Source: Magicicada septendecula
Taxonomy: Eukaryota; Arthropoda; Insecta; Hemiptera; Cicadidae
Assembly (NCBI GenBank): GCA_034769895.1
Contig: CM068374.1
Location: 354,502,302 to 354,566,301, forward strand
DNA: 64,000 bases
Reading direction: 5' to 3'
Each line of letters opens with the position of its first letter. The stretch's first letter is position 1. Below are positions 1 through 11,971 of this stretch, piece by piece. Position numbers and translations under genes: made by a program. The notes beneath the pieces are model-generated. The model ran no database searches and was not told the origin of the DNA. It saw only the letters and a program-made list of their open reading frames with translations.

Positions 1-369
1 CTTGAAAGAAATACTATTATTATCTAAACACTTTATATATATATCATTTTGTTCGTTTAAACATTTGTTCTTTGATTGTTGTGCTTACATTTATTCACTC
101 AAACATTGCCATTAGTCTTCACAGTCCTGTCTGTGTGGTTAACAATTATCATCTCTCACTTATTTTTTCACTCCAACACTGATTGTCCTGGTTACACTTA
201 GACATTATAAACAGTCATTTTCTTATTAATTAAAATACATTAATTATTATAAGACATTGCAGTGTACTTCTTTATGTTTCCTTCAGGGGTTTTTTATTTT
301 GTTTGTTTGTCTGATAATGTTAGGTAAATTATCTTATTAAGTGTGGTTTTATATTGGGCCCACATTACA
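1..369 (-). repeat. 3' LTR of element G (partial, cut by window edge)
   Basis: It matches 25198-25588 closely. On the minus strand the LTR begins TGTAATGTGGGCCC at position 369, directly after the polypurine tract. Compared with the right LTR it lacks about 30 bp near 357. Roughly 2.4 kb of this LTR should lie left of the window. Confidence 0.8.
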
Positions 370-384
370 GATTACTCCCCCACC
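370..384 (-). other. Polypurine tract of element G
   Basis: On the minus strand the bases read GGTGGGGGAGTAATC and are followed at once by the LTR start TGTAATG. This is the expected site of plus-strand priming. Confidence 0.7.
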
Positions 385-639
385 AAAACATGGTTATTTT
401 ATCTAAACGGGGTTTGGAGAAAATAATCTGCTGAAAGTTCTTTTCGGTTTATTCATTAATTTTTTTTTATTTCGGTCTGATTATACGTACCCACGATTTT
501 GTTGGCACTTGGGTATCCAATCACGTAGGTATTGTTGCCATTATCTTTACTTATTATGAATCATCTTGTATATAATAGTAGTAGCTTTTTTGCTATCCCT
601 CGGTACTACTCGGTTGTTGCCTGTTCTTAATTAGTACCT

Positions 640-1620
640 TTTCACCGACCTGATATTTGACTGTGGGAACCCCTTTCTTATTTTGTCTTTTCCTTCTTAG
701 CTCTGTTTGGTGGTATATTCTATTGTATATCCTGGCCATATCAATCTCTTCCTCTGGTTGTTCAGGGAACTTTATTATCTCAGTAATCTCTCAGGGTGGT
801 GGTTCCGAAAACATTATTTAGTATGGACAGATGCCTAATGTCTCATGGTATGATAGGTTCAGATACGTTTCGGTGTTATAAATATACTCACTTCACTTCT
901 TATGGTTGTTATGACAGTACGTACGAAGAATCTGACCTACTTCCCTTAGTACCCTCTCGGCGGGATTACTGCTGGGATGGTAGATAGAGGTTTTATAAGT
1001 TCTTATTCCTTTATCTAACATCTCTTCTCACCATCTTCTACCTTTGAACTGCGTTCCGTGGTCTGTTATTATGGACTCTGGGATTCCGATATCTACTATA
1101 TATTTTTCGATGATAATTTTGATTACTCTACTGGACGCTTTGGTGATTGGGTATAATTTTGTGTACTTCGTAAAATGGTCCCAAACGATTACTATATACT
1201 TGTGCCTATGTCTTCCTCCACTTCGGGGAAAAGTCCACAAATATCTAGGAACACTTTTTCTAACTTCCAGTTAGATGTTATTGTAATAATTGCTCCTTCT
1301 TTATTTTCATTATTTACTTTGACCATTTGACATAACCCACATTTCTTTATCGTCTGACTCACCTTTCTATTTATGCCCTTAATGTAGACATGCTCCTCTA
1401 AGGCTTTAATAACCTTTGTGGGTCCCATGTGTCCATAAAGTTGATGGTATATTGTTATTATTGGTGTTTCTATAGTTTTAGGGATATATAATTTCCACCT
1501 GCTGTCCCTGGTAGTGGATTTTGTAAAAATTAAATCATTATGAATTTGATAAATTGACAGTAATTTAAGGTCATTATTGTTGATTCTGGTTTTTATGTGA
1601 GCAAGTCTCGTGTCTTTTAT
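640..1620 (-). pseudogene. Integrase region of element G pol
   Basis: Two overlapping minus-strand reading frames cover the integrase. The N-terminal zinc-binding part (about 1330-1470) shows a GHMGPTK segment and a CGLCQ pair, as in the HHCC domain. The core around 1028-1240 contains VWDHFTKYTKLYP and IITDHGTQFKG, which hold a catalytic Asp of the D,D-E fold. Further downstream, fragments such as TYKTSIYHP and NPAERV continue the core, and the C-terminal part runs toward 600 with stops. At least one frameshift lies near 1200-1240. The enzyme would have inserted the element cDNA into host DNA. It is not functional here. Confidence 0.8.
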
Positions 1621-1636
1621 TTGCTCTTCATTGATC

Positions 1637-2810
1637 CTATTTAATAAGTTGGCTGTTCTGTTTACCTGGAACGTACTCCCATGTTATGTGATACTCTTGT
1701 AAGGCCAGAATCCACCAAGTGAGTCTTCCATGATTTAACTTACACTTCTGTAAGAACGATATCGACTTGTGGTCTGATCTTACAGTTATTTGGAAGCCTA
1801 GTATGTACGTTTGGAACTTGTTGCAGGCAAACACCACACTCAATAATTCCTTTTCAGTTACATTGTAGTTGCGCTCACTGTTGTTTAAGACTCGGAGGGC
1901 AAAACTTAGTACTAAGTGGTTTCCTTCATTGTCTTCTTGATAAAGTTCTGCCCCAAGGCTCACATCGCTTGCGTCACAGTTGATAAAAAATCTTTTACTA
2001 AAATTGGGATGGTGAAGGATAACGTTGTCCAGGAATTTGTTTTTAATTAATTTAAATGTCTCATCATCCTCCTTACCCCATTTCCACTTGTATTTAGACG
2101 ATAATAGATGTTTGAACCTTGCTGTCAACCTTGAATAGTCCTTCTGAAATTTTCTATAGTAATTGCAAACTCCCAAGAATGATTGGAGTTGTCTGATATT
2201 TCTTGGTGTGGGAAAATTTTGTATAGCATCTACTTTCTCTGGGTATGTAGTGATTCCGTTCTCTGTCAATATAAATCCAAGGAATTGTAGTTTGTTTGTT
2301 ATTAATTTTGATTTATCCAATTTAAGGGTTATATTATTCTCGACTAGTCTGTTTAATACCATCTCTACTCGCTGACAGTGTTCCTCCCATGTCATAGAGG
2401 TTATTAGCAGGTCATCTACATAGACTGTTGTAAATTCTAGTACTTCTCTACCCAGAATTTGGTCCATGCATTTGACGAATATTGCAACAGAGTTTACTAG
2501 CCCAAAAGGAAGTCACTTAAATTGATAATTTCTGCCTTCGAAAATAAATGCTACTTACTTTCTGCTATTAGGGTGTAGTTCTACCTGCCAATAGCCACAT
2601 ACAGCGTCCCATATGCTCATAAACTTGCAACCTTTACATTTTTTCATTATTTCATCTATTTCTCCCAGTGAAGTTCTATCATTTACTATATTTTTATTGA
2701 TTTCCTGGGCATCAAGACACAGGCATACCGCTCCATCTTTTTTTTGTACTGCAACAATTGGGCTGGTGTAAGGTAATGAATTATATTCAATAATGTCCTG
2801 TTCCATCATA
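1637..2810 (-). pseudogene. Reverse transcriptase / RNase H of element G pol
   Basis: A 276-residue open stretch (1637-2467) and an 84-residue stretch (2555-2809) together give a Ty3/Gypsy RT and RNase H. RT signs in order are PIVAVQKKDGA, LPFGLVNS, the catalytic YVDDLL, LGFIL and the thumb FLGVCNYYRKF. RNase H signs are INCDASDVSLGAEL, TEKELLSVVFAC and VRSDHKS. Between 2467 and 2560 the same protein continues but with two stops, one after NSRK and one before LPFGL, so the gene is dead. It would have copied element RNA into cDNA. Confidence 0.92.
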
Positions 2811-3236
2811 CGCTGGATTTTTCTTCACGGCTGGTTTTAGAGACTGCGCTATGGGGTATGATTTCTTGTTGAAGTTAATAGGGGTGTGAAACGATAATTC
2901 ACAAATGAAATTCTTTGCTTTCCCTGGCAAATTCGAAAATACTCTTCTATATCTTTGGTATATATCAATCAACTGCCTTTTTTGTTCAGTGGTTATTTCG
3001 CTCATACTGGTGGTTCTAAATGAATAAATTTCTTCTATCTTCTGGTTCCATTCATCATCTTCTGTGTGGGCTGATTCTCTGACTGGTGCTATAAACTCCT
3101 CCCTATCATTACGTAACAAGGTAAATGTATGTCGATTGTGAGTGGCACACTTGCGGCCTTTTATCTCACTCGACCATTCCCCCTGTGCATGGTACAGTGT
3201 TATTTTGCCACTGCACATATCAGTGACTGCTGAGTG
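2787..3236 (-). pseudogene. Protease-RT linker of element G pol
   Basis: This 143-residue open stretch joins the protease to the RT. It contains the segment IYQRYRRVFSNLPGKAKN, typical of the stretch just before the Gypsy RT palm, followed by FHTPINFNKKSYPIA. Its upstream end continues directly from the protease at 10761: removing element A and one copy of the AGTG duplication restores a shared reading frame across the junction. A small frameshift sits near 2800-2820. Confidence 0.75.
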
Positions 3237-4408
3237 TGTGAAATTACGTATTTATCACCATTTAATTAACTTATAAAAACTATACCATAATAAAAAAACT
3301 TACACTTACTGTTTTGCGTGTTCTTGGGTCCAGGATCTCATACGTACTTTGGGATACAAGCGTAATTTTCAAGGTTGTGTGAAGAACTTATACAATGCAT
3401 CTTGGAAGAGAAATTAGTTTTCTTTTATTACTCAAAAGATTTTAAATTGATACTTTTTCTCCAAACATAGATTTTACATACTTTCAAAATATTATGATTT
3501 TACAAGTTGTGTAATCATTACGTCTTATATACTATTCTTATTTTCTACTACTTACATACATTAAACAAGAGAGCCCAGCCTGCCATTCTCACTTAAATTA
3601 ATTTTAATTTCTTTAATACCCCATACTCTTTTAAAACCCCCTACCCTTACTTTCAATAAACGAAATAACCCCCGGCCACGTGGTCTTCGCGCACATCCAT
3701 TGTTCTTTTCTAATTTCGTGTGAAAGTGTTCAAAAAGTGTCTGATGTTGTTTTACATTTTCCCGACCGCGGTCACATAAACTTTTTCGGCTATTTCCCTG
3801 TTATATCAGTTTTTAAAAAAATTTTGTTTCTGAGTCCGGTTGACGGGCGACCAGCACAAGCGTGAGTCGACCCAAGACTGGCAGCGTCTCTCAGTTCCCC
3901 ACTCCAGGAGCATTTTTTGTCAAAACGACGGACATCAATGCCTTGTATGTAGTCGTCACAGTTTCGCCTCATGCTAGTCATGTAGTTGTTGGAATGACGA
4001 TAGCAGACGATTTCAACCAGGCACTGGCTGACATCACGATAGGAACCGGACGTAAACGGCACTTCCTACCGCTCAAAAAGGCACATTGCGGATTTTGTTC
4101 GTCCCAGGACATCCTGTTTTTTGTCTGGATGCGTCACTCAGATTTGTGGTGATACAGTTGCGTCTGTGTGCTGTTTACGCAAGTACAGATTTCTGCGAAT
4201 TTTGTGGAGGTGCAAATTCTCTGCCGCATTCCTCAACAACAACTGCGCCTCACAGCTTTGTTCCACTGTTCTGTTATACTGACAAATACGTTGCACCATA
4301 ATGCAGCTTTACAATATTTTATCCAAACCCGCCCGAAAACGAAATAAATAAAATTATATAATTGCCCCAAACGATTTAAATAAAACACCCAAAAATTGAC
4401 CCGCTACA
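3237..4408 (-). repeat. 3' LTR of element A
   Basis: It begins TGTGAAATTACG and ends CCCGCTACA on the plus strand, so on the element strand it runs TGTAGCGGG to TTTCACA. It is the same length as the right copy. Open frames of 90 and 96 residues on opposite strands (about 3790-4152) are inside the LTR and are probably chance. Confidence 0.93.
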
Positions 4409-4458
4409 ATACCCCCTCGATGAGAATTCTGCTGTCCACGACAGAAGAAATCTCATCG
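4409..4458 (-). promoter_or_regulatory. Hairpin plus polypurine tract at 3' end of element A
   Basis: The tract GAGGGGGTAT (minus strand) lies against the LTR. Beside it, 4418-4458 forms a hairpin: outer stem CGATGAGA / TCTCATCG, then an inner stem around GCTGTCC-ACGACAG. Elements B and C carry the same hairpin at the same place with different but still pairing bases. Confidence 0.75.
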
Positions 4459-7400
4459 ATAAACCCCGAAGAGGACTGGTGAGGAACTAGTGCCAACAAC
4501 CCCCTGGTTCTTACTACTTATGGGTACACTACCCCCCTGGCTCAGCGACCATGGACTCATCTGAACGAGATCACTGGACTTCTCCGTAAGAGATCCCAAC
4601 ACCGAGAAATCGAGCAGACTCGCACCACAGCGCGCCTCGCCTTCTAACATGCTACCCCCGAAAATCCTCAATCCCTGGCTAAAATTACTCCAGCTCCTCC
4701 GCCGATATGGATCCCCTTTTTGCAAGCTGGGCTGCCTTTAGCAAATACTGGGCTCACACACACTAACATTACATATTACCATAACACATTAAAAATAAAA
4801 CTTCCTTTTAAAATTTATTATAAATTTAAAAAATTCAAAATTCAAAAAAAAATAATTTTTTATCAAAAAATTCTCTTCCTTTTTTTTTTTTTAATTTTTG
4901 TTTCAAATGACTTAACCTAGACATTTCTAATAATATAAACACATCCTTATTCTAACAGGAGAATCACTTATAGTCTACCAATATAATGCAATACAATAAA
5001 AGAAACATGGTTAATACACACATAATAAAAGAATCATCATCTAAAATATTCATTCGCTGGCAGGCGAAAAATCAAGTTTTTTTTTCCCCCCCAAAAAAAT
5101 TTGATTTTCCAAATTTAAAAATTAAAAAAAAATTTTAATTTATTCATTAAAAAATTTTATTAAATTCATTTATTAAATAACATCTATTAAAATTATTCAA
5201 ATATTAGTTTGAATTAATCAAACAAACAAATTAAAATTGGATTCCTACTATACCAGCTTAGTAGGTGTATGACCTCATCAGCTGATCGTAACTAGGTCAA
5301 GTCCCAAATCCTTGACCTACATATGTTACATATACTCTCTGCACCTACATTAAACATCTGTAACAGTCTAACTCAAAGCACAAAATATAATAAAATAAAA
5401 TATTTAAAATGAACAAAATATTAATATTAATGATCGTTAACTTGACATTTACATTATTTAAAACAAACAAAATATTATTACAAATGATCATCAAATTGGC
5501 ATTTAAATTATTTAAAATAAACAATTCTTGGCTTTACATTATTTTCAAATTTTATCAAAATTCTGTCACTGGCAAAAAAATTAAACAATTGTATATTCTT
5601 TATCATGAATCTCTCTTTCTTTTCAACAATCTTACTTTAATATACTGTGGGTGATGTAAATTATTCATTCTTGTTTTTCTATATTAGATTTCTATACATA
5701 TATAAACTTTCTCCCTCGGACTCTAATATTCATCAACTTCAACTCCCATGACACCCATCTCTATCAAAATCTCTACTAATCAAAACACTCTAAGCCCCAA
5801 CTTATCATTTAACACAATCCGCCACCTTCTCCCATTATAAAATACTCTCTCACCCTTTGTATATAGGATACGTGTTTCCCCGCCCCCAAAAAACTCAATT
5901 CCCTTATCTGGCGGCCCGGATTCTACCTAAGGCGGCCCCTTCCCCACTAAAATCTATCCCTATCCCGTCCCAACCCTTGTTGCGGACTCCCCAAATACAC
6001 TACCCCCTAATACAAAATTGCCATCCCCAAAAATCTCAATCTCATTACCTCACTACAAATACACAAAATAACCTCATTAACTATAAAAACAACAATATGT
6101 CACTCAAAATCTACATAAAGTCTCCATTACCACTGTGTCAATATCAATACTTCACAAAACTCTGTTATATTACATTAACTCAAAAACATCATTACATCAT
6201 AATCATCTCTGTCATTTCACATTCAACTTTTAATTCAATTTGGACAGGTTTACGTGTCCCATAAAACATTTATCACCCATAAATTATCTTTTATTAATTT
6301 GCATAAATTATTGTTATTTTATTTCTCATATTCTTTTTATCTTTACTTCAAAATATCTGTAGTACATCAAACATAGCATTGAACATTTACTAACCAATAT
6401 ACCAGTGACATGGTATTGCTGATCAGCTGATCTCCTGACATAATGAAAATACATCTTAAAATTGAACAAATTACATGGAATATACATATTTATTTTTATT
6501 TATTCTCCCTTCTCACCTCACTGTTTCCAATTTCTCTGATTCTGGTTATTTATGTTAGCCTGCCAGACGATTTACTTATTGGCTTAGGAAAAAACATACA
6601 CACATCATGAAATTAACTATTTTTACAATACCTATACCTAACATACAACAAGTAAACACTACATTTAAAAACGCATAATGAACACCTTATTTTTTAAATA
6701 TCTAAGCAGCTAGTTACCTGAACAGAGCACAAGCAGTTTTATTTGAATTAAACTTTGAATAAGCAAAAACTTTTAGGTCCTAAACTTTCAATTCGTGACT
6801 CCTTTGCGTCACCTCCCAGCCACACACACTATTTCAGATTATGTAAGACTGTCTCGCCCTTTCGCTTCCACAGAGACTGTATATTTTGGAGCAGGTTTTT
6901 TACCTCTCCGTGTCTCTGCTTCCGCTGTTAAGTTTTAAAGTTAGTGAACATCATCATGTTCTTGTTATAAAATCATGCACCCTTAAAACGGATCTGCCAC
7001 CGGTCTTGCTGTTCCTCCTTGAACAGAGTGGCAGCCGCTGTTCCATAGTACCGGAGATTTCCTCTAATGTCCCCCCATTGAATTTCAAATCTGTACCAAT
7101 TTCAAGTCAGCTATGGTCAAGGGACTTGGTATGACCATAGCTGGCCGCTAGCCAAAACCACGGTTAGTGCTGGTAAGGCAGTAACCGCCCGAAAAGTCGA
7201 GGAAATCTAACTTTTATTTCACTGCCTGTTTCACATCAATATTATTATGTGCGACACTGTCATTTAGTATTGTGTGTAAAATTTTTTATTTACACGTATA
7301 AGGTGTGCCGCACATTTATCGCCAGTTTGGCCTCCGATGGAGGTAACACTCACTGCTACCCCCAACCCTTTTCGCTACTTGTGAGAGCACAGGCCACCCC

Positions 7401-8181
7401 CTCAATAGCCACATAATAACTAATTACAATTGACAACTAATTAAAATTTGTATATACATTATCATAGAATATTTGCATCAACACTCATTTCACCCGTTCA
7501 TAACCTTTTACCGTTTAACTTTCTTGAAATTTTCAAAATTTATTATTGATAATCATTATTTATTATTTTCCATTTAGTATTAAAATTTTTTTAATTATCT
7601 TTATTTCTTGAACCAACTTATTTCCAAATAACATCTTATTACTGAATTAGAGTCTCAATTACACCTGTAAATATTTTTATTACACATGGTTATAAAATTT
7701 TTTTTACTTACAATCCATTTAACATGATATGCCCACAAAACATAATCACCACCATCTCTGAAACATTTCACAAAATTTATTAATTTAAATTAAATAATTT
7801 ATCATTCATTACCAAATTTCCATCTCGTAAAACAAACTGAATTTACAAAAAAATTAATTATACAACATTTACATAATCAATTAAAATATATCAAATTGTT
7901 TTAATTAAATTAATTATTAACAATATAGAATTCATTACCATCCAAACAATTATAATTCTCTGATTACTTGTTTTCAAAATTAATTTGGTTTATTTATTTA
8001 AATTGCAAGTATTTCAATATTATTATCACAACATTCATCTTGCATACACACATATAAATTCACTATATTTTATTTACACACTCTTATTTATTGTTCAGTT
8101 TTTCCGCACTTCATTGTCCCATTCTGCCATGTCAACAAACCATAAAACATAATGTTTAATTGTCTTTTATTATTTTATAGT
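4459..8181 (-). other. Noncoding interior of element A
   Basis: This is AT-rich sequence between the ORF stop and the 3' hairpin. I see no convincing gene. Blocks near 5270-5330, 5850-6010 and 6990-7200 match blocks in B and C (for example 34550-34900 in C), so parts are conserved in the family. At 7108-7143 there is a perfect 12-bp stem, CAGCTATGGTCA with TGACCATAGCTG, around a 12-base loop. Confidence 0.6.
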
Positions 8182-9372
8182 CTACCCTCCATCGTCAAAG
8201 ATTAATCTTGGTTTTGTATAGCACTGTTCAATTATATTGACATACATATTGTTTTCTTGTGTGTCATAACCAAACAATTTCAATTTATTCGTTATACCAT
8301 AATAATCATTCACCAAGTCTACGTTAAGTATTTCTGTTAAATCTCCGTCAGTAAATATTTCCCATATCGGGTTAGTTACTTTTGTATTATCAATTAAATC
8401 ATTCTTGTTCAAATACACTTCTAATACTTCTTTCAACTCACCATAATCTCTCTTTAAATTATATACTTCTAATTCTCTCTCCACACACAATTCTCTATTT
8501 AAATCTCTCTCATCATAACACCATCTCATACCTATAAAATCATTCCACACAGAGGGTATAAACTTATACAAATAAAATAAACTCAAATCTTCTACTAACA
8601 CGGGACTCTTGCCCGTCAAAAACTCTTGTGACCACATTAAATCATCATATATAATAAAAGGAAAATTTCCCCTCTGTCCCCACTCTACTACAACATTATT
8701 TTTTCTCTCTCTCTCTAACTCACTGACACACAATAACATCTCATAATCACTACATTCTAGACTTTCATTAATACTCTCCTTATTTATTTTTTCCGTATCA
8801 CTTTCTGATACCAATTTCTCAAACACATTATTATTCTCAATATTAAATTCATTATTTTTGACATTATTGTTATTATTTGTTATTATATTTTCATCATTTG
8901 CTTCCACACTATTCTTCACCCCCACTATACTCTCAGAATTGTCTACTATTTCGTCATTTTTACATTTTGTCATATTTAAAACATTGTCACCTAATTTCTC
9001 AAACTTCTGTTCTAACTTATTTAAACTAGTTTTTATTGTTTCGTTAGTGCTTTCTAAATGTTTATTCATTTCTTGTATTTCATGTTTCAACTCTTCAAAA
9101 CTATTCTTTTGGATATCGAACTTCTCATTTATACTACTATTTAACTTTACACTCTGGTTTTCTATCATTGTTTGTATTGCTTTAAACATTTCATACGTAT
9201 CGTCATTTTTTTTAATTTTGGATAGGTGTCGATTGATATTCAACATCTTTCATTATTTTTGATTCGGTCAGCTGACTCTCTACATTACTATCATTCGTTT
9301 GAACTCCCGAATCGCTACTTAACTGACTTGCTATCTGACTATCAGATAAACTAATATCATTATTATCTGCCA
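8182..9372 (-). CDS. Family ORF of element A (coiled-coil protein ending in DGG; one frameshift)
   Basis: The start ATG is at 9372 (protein begins MADNNDISLSDSQ, like copy C). The N-terminal part runs to about 9230, where one frameshift in an A-rich run moves it into a 354-residue frame. The first 130 residues of that frame are rich in heptads of Leu, Ile, Lys and Glu, as in a coiled coil (EELKHEIQEMNKHLE). An acidic Asn-rich linker follows, then a C-terminal domain with NFPFIIYDD, GKSPVLVEDLS, IPSVWNDF, RDLNRELCVERE and a final DDGG. I do not recognise the domain. Copies B, C and D carry the same protein. It may play a Gag-like or RNA-binding role, but nothing shows this directly. Confidence 0.7.
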
Positions 9373-9564
9373 TTTTTCTTAAAATTTTTTAATATATATT
9401 TCTTTATAAAATCTTACCATATGTAACGCATACTTATCAAAAAAATATATTCTACTCACCAATATTAAACATAACCTTTTACGTCTTTCACTTAACCTCT
9501 CAATTGCGCTTGTATCTTATTTGTAGGTATGGTTTTTACATCAAATTTTTAACTTATAAAAACT

Positions 9565-9584
9565 GTCCCTTTCGGCTGCGCCAA
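9565..9584 (-). other. Primer binding site of element A
   Basis: On the minus strand the bases TTGGCGCAGCCGAAAGGGAC follow directly on the LTR end TTTCACA. They resemble the tRNA-Lys type site seen without changes in D (44030-44047), with a few differences. Confidence 0.65.
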
Positions 9585-10756
9585 TGTGAAATTACGTATT
9601 TATCACCATTTAATTAACTTATAAAAACTATACCATAATAAAAAAACTTACACTTACTGTTTTGCGTGTTCTTGGGTCCAGGATCTCATACGTACTTTGG
9701 GATACAAGCGTAATTTTCAAGGTTGTGTGAAGAACTTATACAATGCATCTTGGAAGAGAAATTAGTTTTCTTTTATTACTCAAAAGATTTTAAATTGATA
9801 CTTTTTCTCCAAATATAGATTTTACATACTTTCAAAATACTATGATTTTACAAGTTGTGTAATCATTACGTCTTATATACTATTCTTATTTTCTACTACT
9901 TACATACATTAAACAAGAGAGCCCAGCCTGCCATTCTCACTTAAATTAATTTTAATTTCTTTAATACCCCATACTCTTTTAAAACCCCCTACCCTTACTT
10001 TCAATAAACGAAATAACCCCCGGCCACGTGGTCTTCGCGCACATCCATTGTTCTTTTCTAATTTCGTGTGAAAGTGTTCAAAAAGTGTCTGATGTTGTTT
10101 TACATTTTCCCGACCGCGGTCACATAAACTTTTTCGGCTATTTCCCTGTTATATCAGTTTTTAAAAAAATTTTGTTTCTGAGTCCGGTTGACGGGTGACC
10201 AGCACAAGCGTGAGTCGACCCAAGACTGGCAGCGTCTCTCAGTTCCCCACTCCAGGAGCATTTTTTGTCAAAACGACGGACATCAATGCCTTGTATGTAG
10301 TCGTCACAGTTTCGCCTCATGCTAGTCATGTAGTTGTTGGAATGACGATAGCAGACGATTTCAACCAGGCACTGGCTGACATCACGATAGGAACCGGACG
10401 TAAACGGCACTTCCTACCGCTCAAAAAGGCACATTGCGGATTTTGTTCGTCCCAGGACATCCTGTTTTTTGTCTGGATGCGTCACTCAGATTTGTGGTGA
10501 TACAGTTGCGTCTGTGTGCTGTTTACGCAAGTACAGATTTCTGCGAATTTTGTGGAGGTGCAAATTCTCTGCCGCATTCCTCAACAACAACTGCGCCTCA
10601 CAGCTTTGTTCCACTGTTCTGTTATACTGACAAATACGTTGCACCATAATGCAGCTTTACAATATTTTATCCAAACCCGCCCGAAAACGAAATAAATAAA
10701 ATTATATAATTGCCCCAAACGATTTAAATAAAACACCCAAAAATTGACCCGCTACA
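9585..10756 (-). repeat. 5' LTR of element A
   Basis: It is 1172 bp, nearly identical to 3237-4408 (for example T instead of C in the GACGGG(C/T)GACC segment). It ends at the AGTG target duplication. Confidence 0.93.
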
Positions 10757-10760
10757 AGTG

Positions 10761-11183
10761 TCGCCGTAGCATATCACACCCTATCATTACTTTAAATGGT
10801 AAGCCTTGCGCTACCAAGAACACCATCAGAATCATGTTGCCCTGACTGGACACCTCTAACATTTCTTGCTGCCTAACTGTTTTATTTAGCCTACCAGTAG
10901 CTCCCACTGTCACCATAATACTTATTGGCAGTGTTGGTATACTTTCTTTGCATAATTCTTTTATTCTGTTGAATTCTACCATGTCGATCAATGACACAGT
11001 AGCCCCTGTATCGATCATTATTTCTGCTGATACCCCTTGTAAATCAGCCGTTGTAAATATGATTTCGTTGTTTTGATTATTCTCTGATGTTGATTCTACT
11101 TCCAGCAGTTCATCACGTATATTCTTTAGATAATTATTTTTGCTTACGATTGTAATTTCCTGGTTACCATGATTATTAGTCAT
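10761..11183 (-). pseudogene. Aspartic protease of element G
   Basis: This open frame encodes a retropepsin-like domain. The catalytic loop reads EIMIDTGATVSLID, the flap region lies near ISIMVTVGATGR, and the second conserved part reads VMIGCDMLRR. Such proteases cut the Gag-Pol polyprotein. The frame ends where element A is inserted and resumes at 3236 on the other side. The ATG at 11183 follows an in-frame stop, so the true protein was probably reached by frameshift from gag. Confidence 0.85.
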
Positions 11184-11189
11184 CTACCC

Positions 11190-11967
11190 GTCTAATTCCT
11201 GCAGTGATGAGCTACCTGTTATTTTCACTGCAGACTCTAGTTTCCTCCTATCTCCTGTGGTTGGGTATTTCGTGTAGTTTCTTCATGATTCCTAGTATCC
11301 GGTGTAGACTCTCTTTCTTATTTCTCGAATTCTTGATGAACGGTCTTCATTACTTCTACTTCTTGGTGGGTACCTCCTCTTTTCATTATTTCTGTTGCTA
11401 TTCCTGTAATCCCTTCCGTTATCAAAACTACGTCTCCTGGATCTGTACCGGTTATTGTTACTACTATTATTATTATTGCTATTAATATTTTCACTGGGAA
11501 TATTATTATTATTATGAGTGTTATTATTGTTGTAATTGTTATTATTATTGTCACCACCGCGGACATAGTTTACTCTTTGGCGTTGGTCCCTGTTTTGGTC
11601 CCCTCTGTTTGTATTTGGCCTATTCTACTGTCTTTGGGAACTATGGTAATAGCCCTCTTGCTCATAGCTTTCCAATAATGCTTCCATGGCTCCTATAGTC
11701 TTTACTTGTCCACAGAGTCGAGCTCAGACTATCCTCTCCTCAAAGTGATATGACAGTTTTGTCACTAGGCACTCCTCTGGAATCCGTGGCTCTAAATTCC
11801 GAGCCAAGCATACTTTTCCAAGGAAATATGCTGTTGGTGTCTGACCTCAGGTGGCGTCGACTTTTCCATTACACAAATTGTCCCTAACAATGTTCTGGAT
11901 TGACTCTGACCAGTCCTTCTCTCTAAACACCTGCTTAAATCCTTCGTAGTTGTGTATTTCATTGTGG
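11190..11967 (-). pseudogene. C-terminal gag (nucleocapsid-like) of element G
   Basis: The minus strand encodes FKQVFREKDWSESIQN, then LEPRIPEECLVTKL, then a long Asn-rich run (11460-11560, from ATT/GTT triplets) and an Arg-rich tail with RYRSRRRSFDNGRDYR. No CCHC zinc knuckle is visible. Basic tails in place of a knuckle occur in some insect Gypsy lineages. Several stops interrupt it. It joins 14666 once the S solo LTR is removed. Confidence 0.7.
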
Positions 11968-11971
11968 ATAG

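Larger units (their letters stand above)
3237..10756 (-). mobile_element. Non-autonomous LTR retrotransposon 'A' (RT-less family)
   Basis: Two 1172-bp LTRs (3237-4408 and 9585-10756) flank a 5.2-kb interior. The element sits in the G pol gene with a 4-bp target duplication, AGTG at 3233-3236 and 10757-10760. I counted only about three differences between the LTRs, so the insertion is young. It reads on the minus strand: 5' LTR on the right, primer site 9565-9584, one ORF (8182-9372), a long noncoding stretch, and a hairpin plus polypurine tract at 4409-4458. No RT, RNase H, integrase or protease motif is visible in any frame. Copies B, C and D share this layout. Confidence 0.9.

Noticed and set aside
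3790..4152. Overlapping 90- and 96-residue open frames on both strands in the LTR of A (repeated at 10138-10500).
   Set aside because: They lie inside the LTR, overlap antisense, have no recognisable domain, and recur only because the LTR is duplicated.
8858..9262. Plus-strand 134-residue Phe/Ser-rich frame over the family ORF of A.
   Set aside because: It is a shadow of the coiled-coil coding strand, and the family protein is conserved in B, C and D on the other strand.
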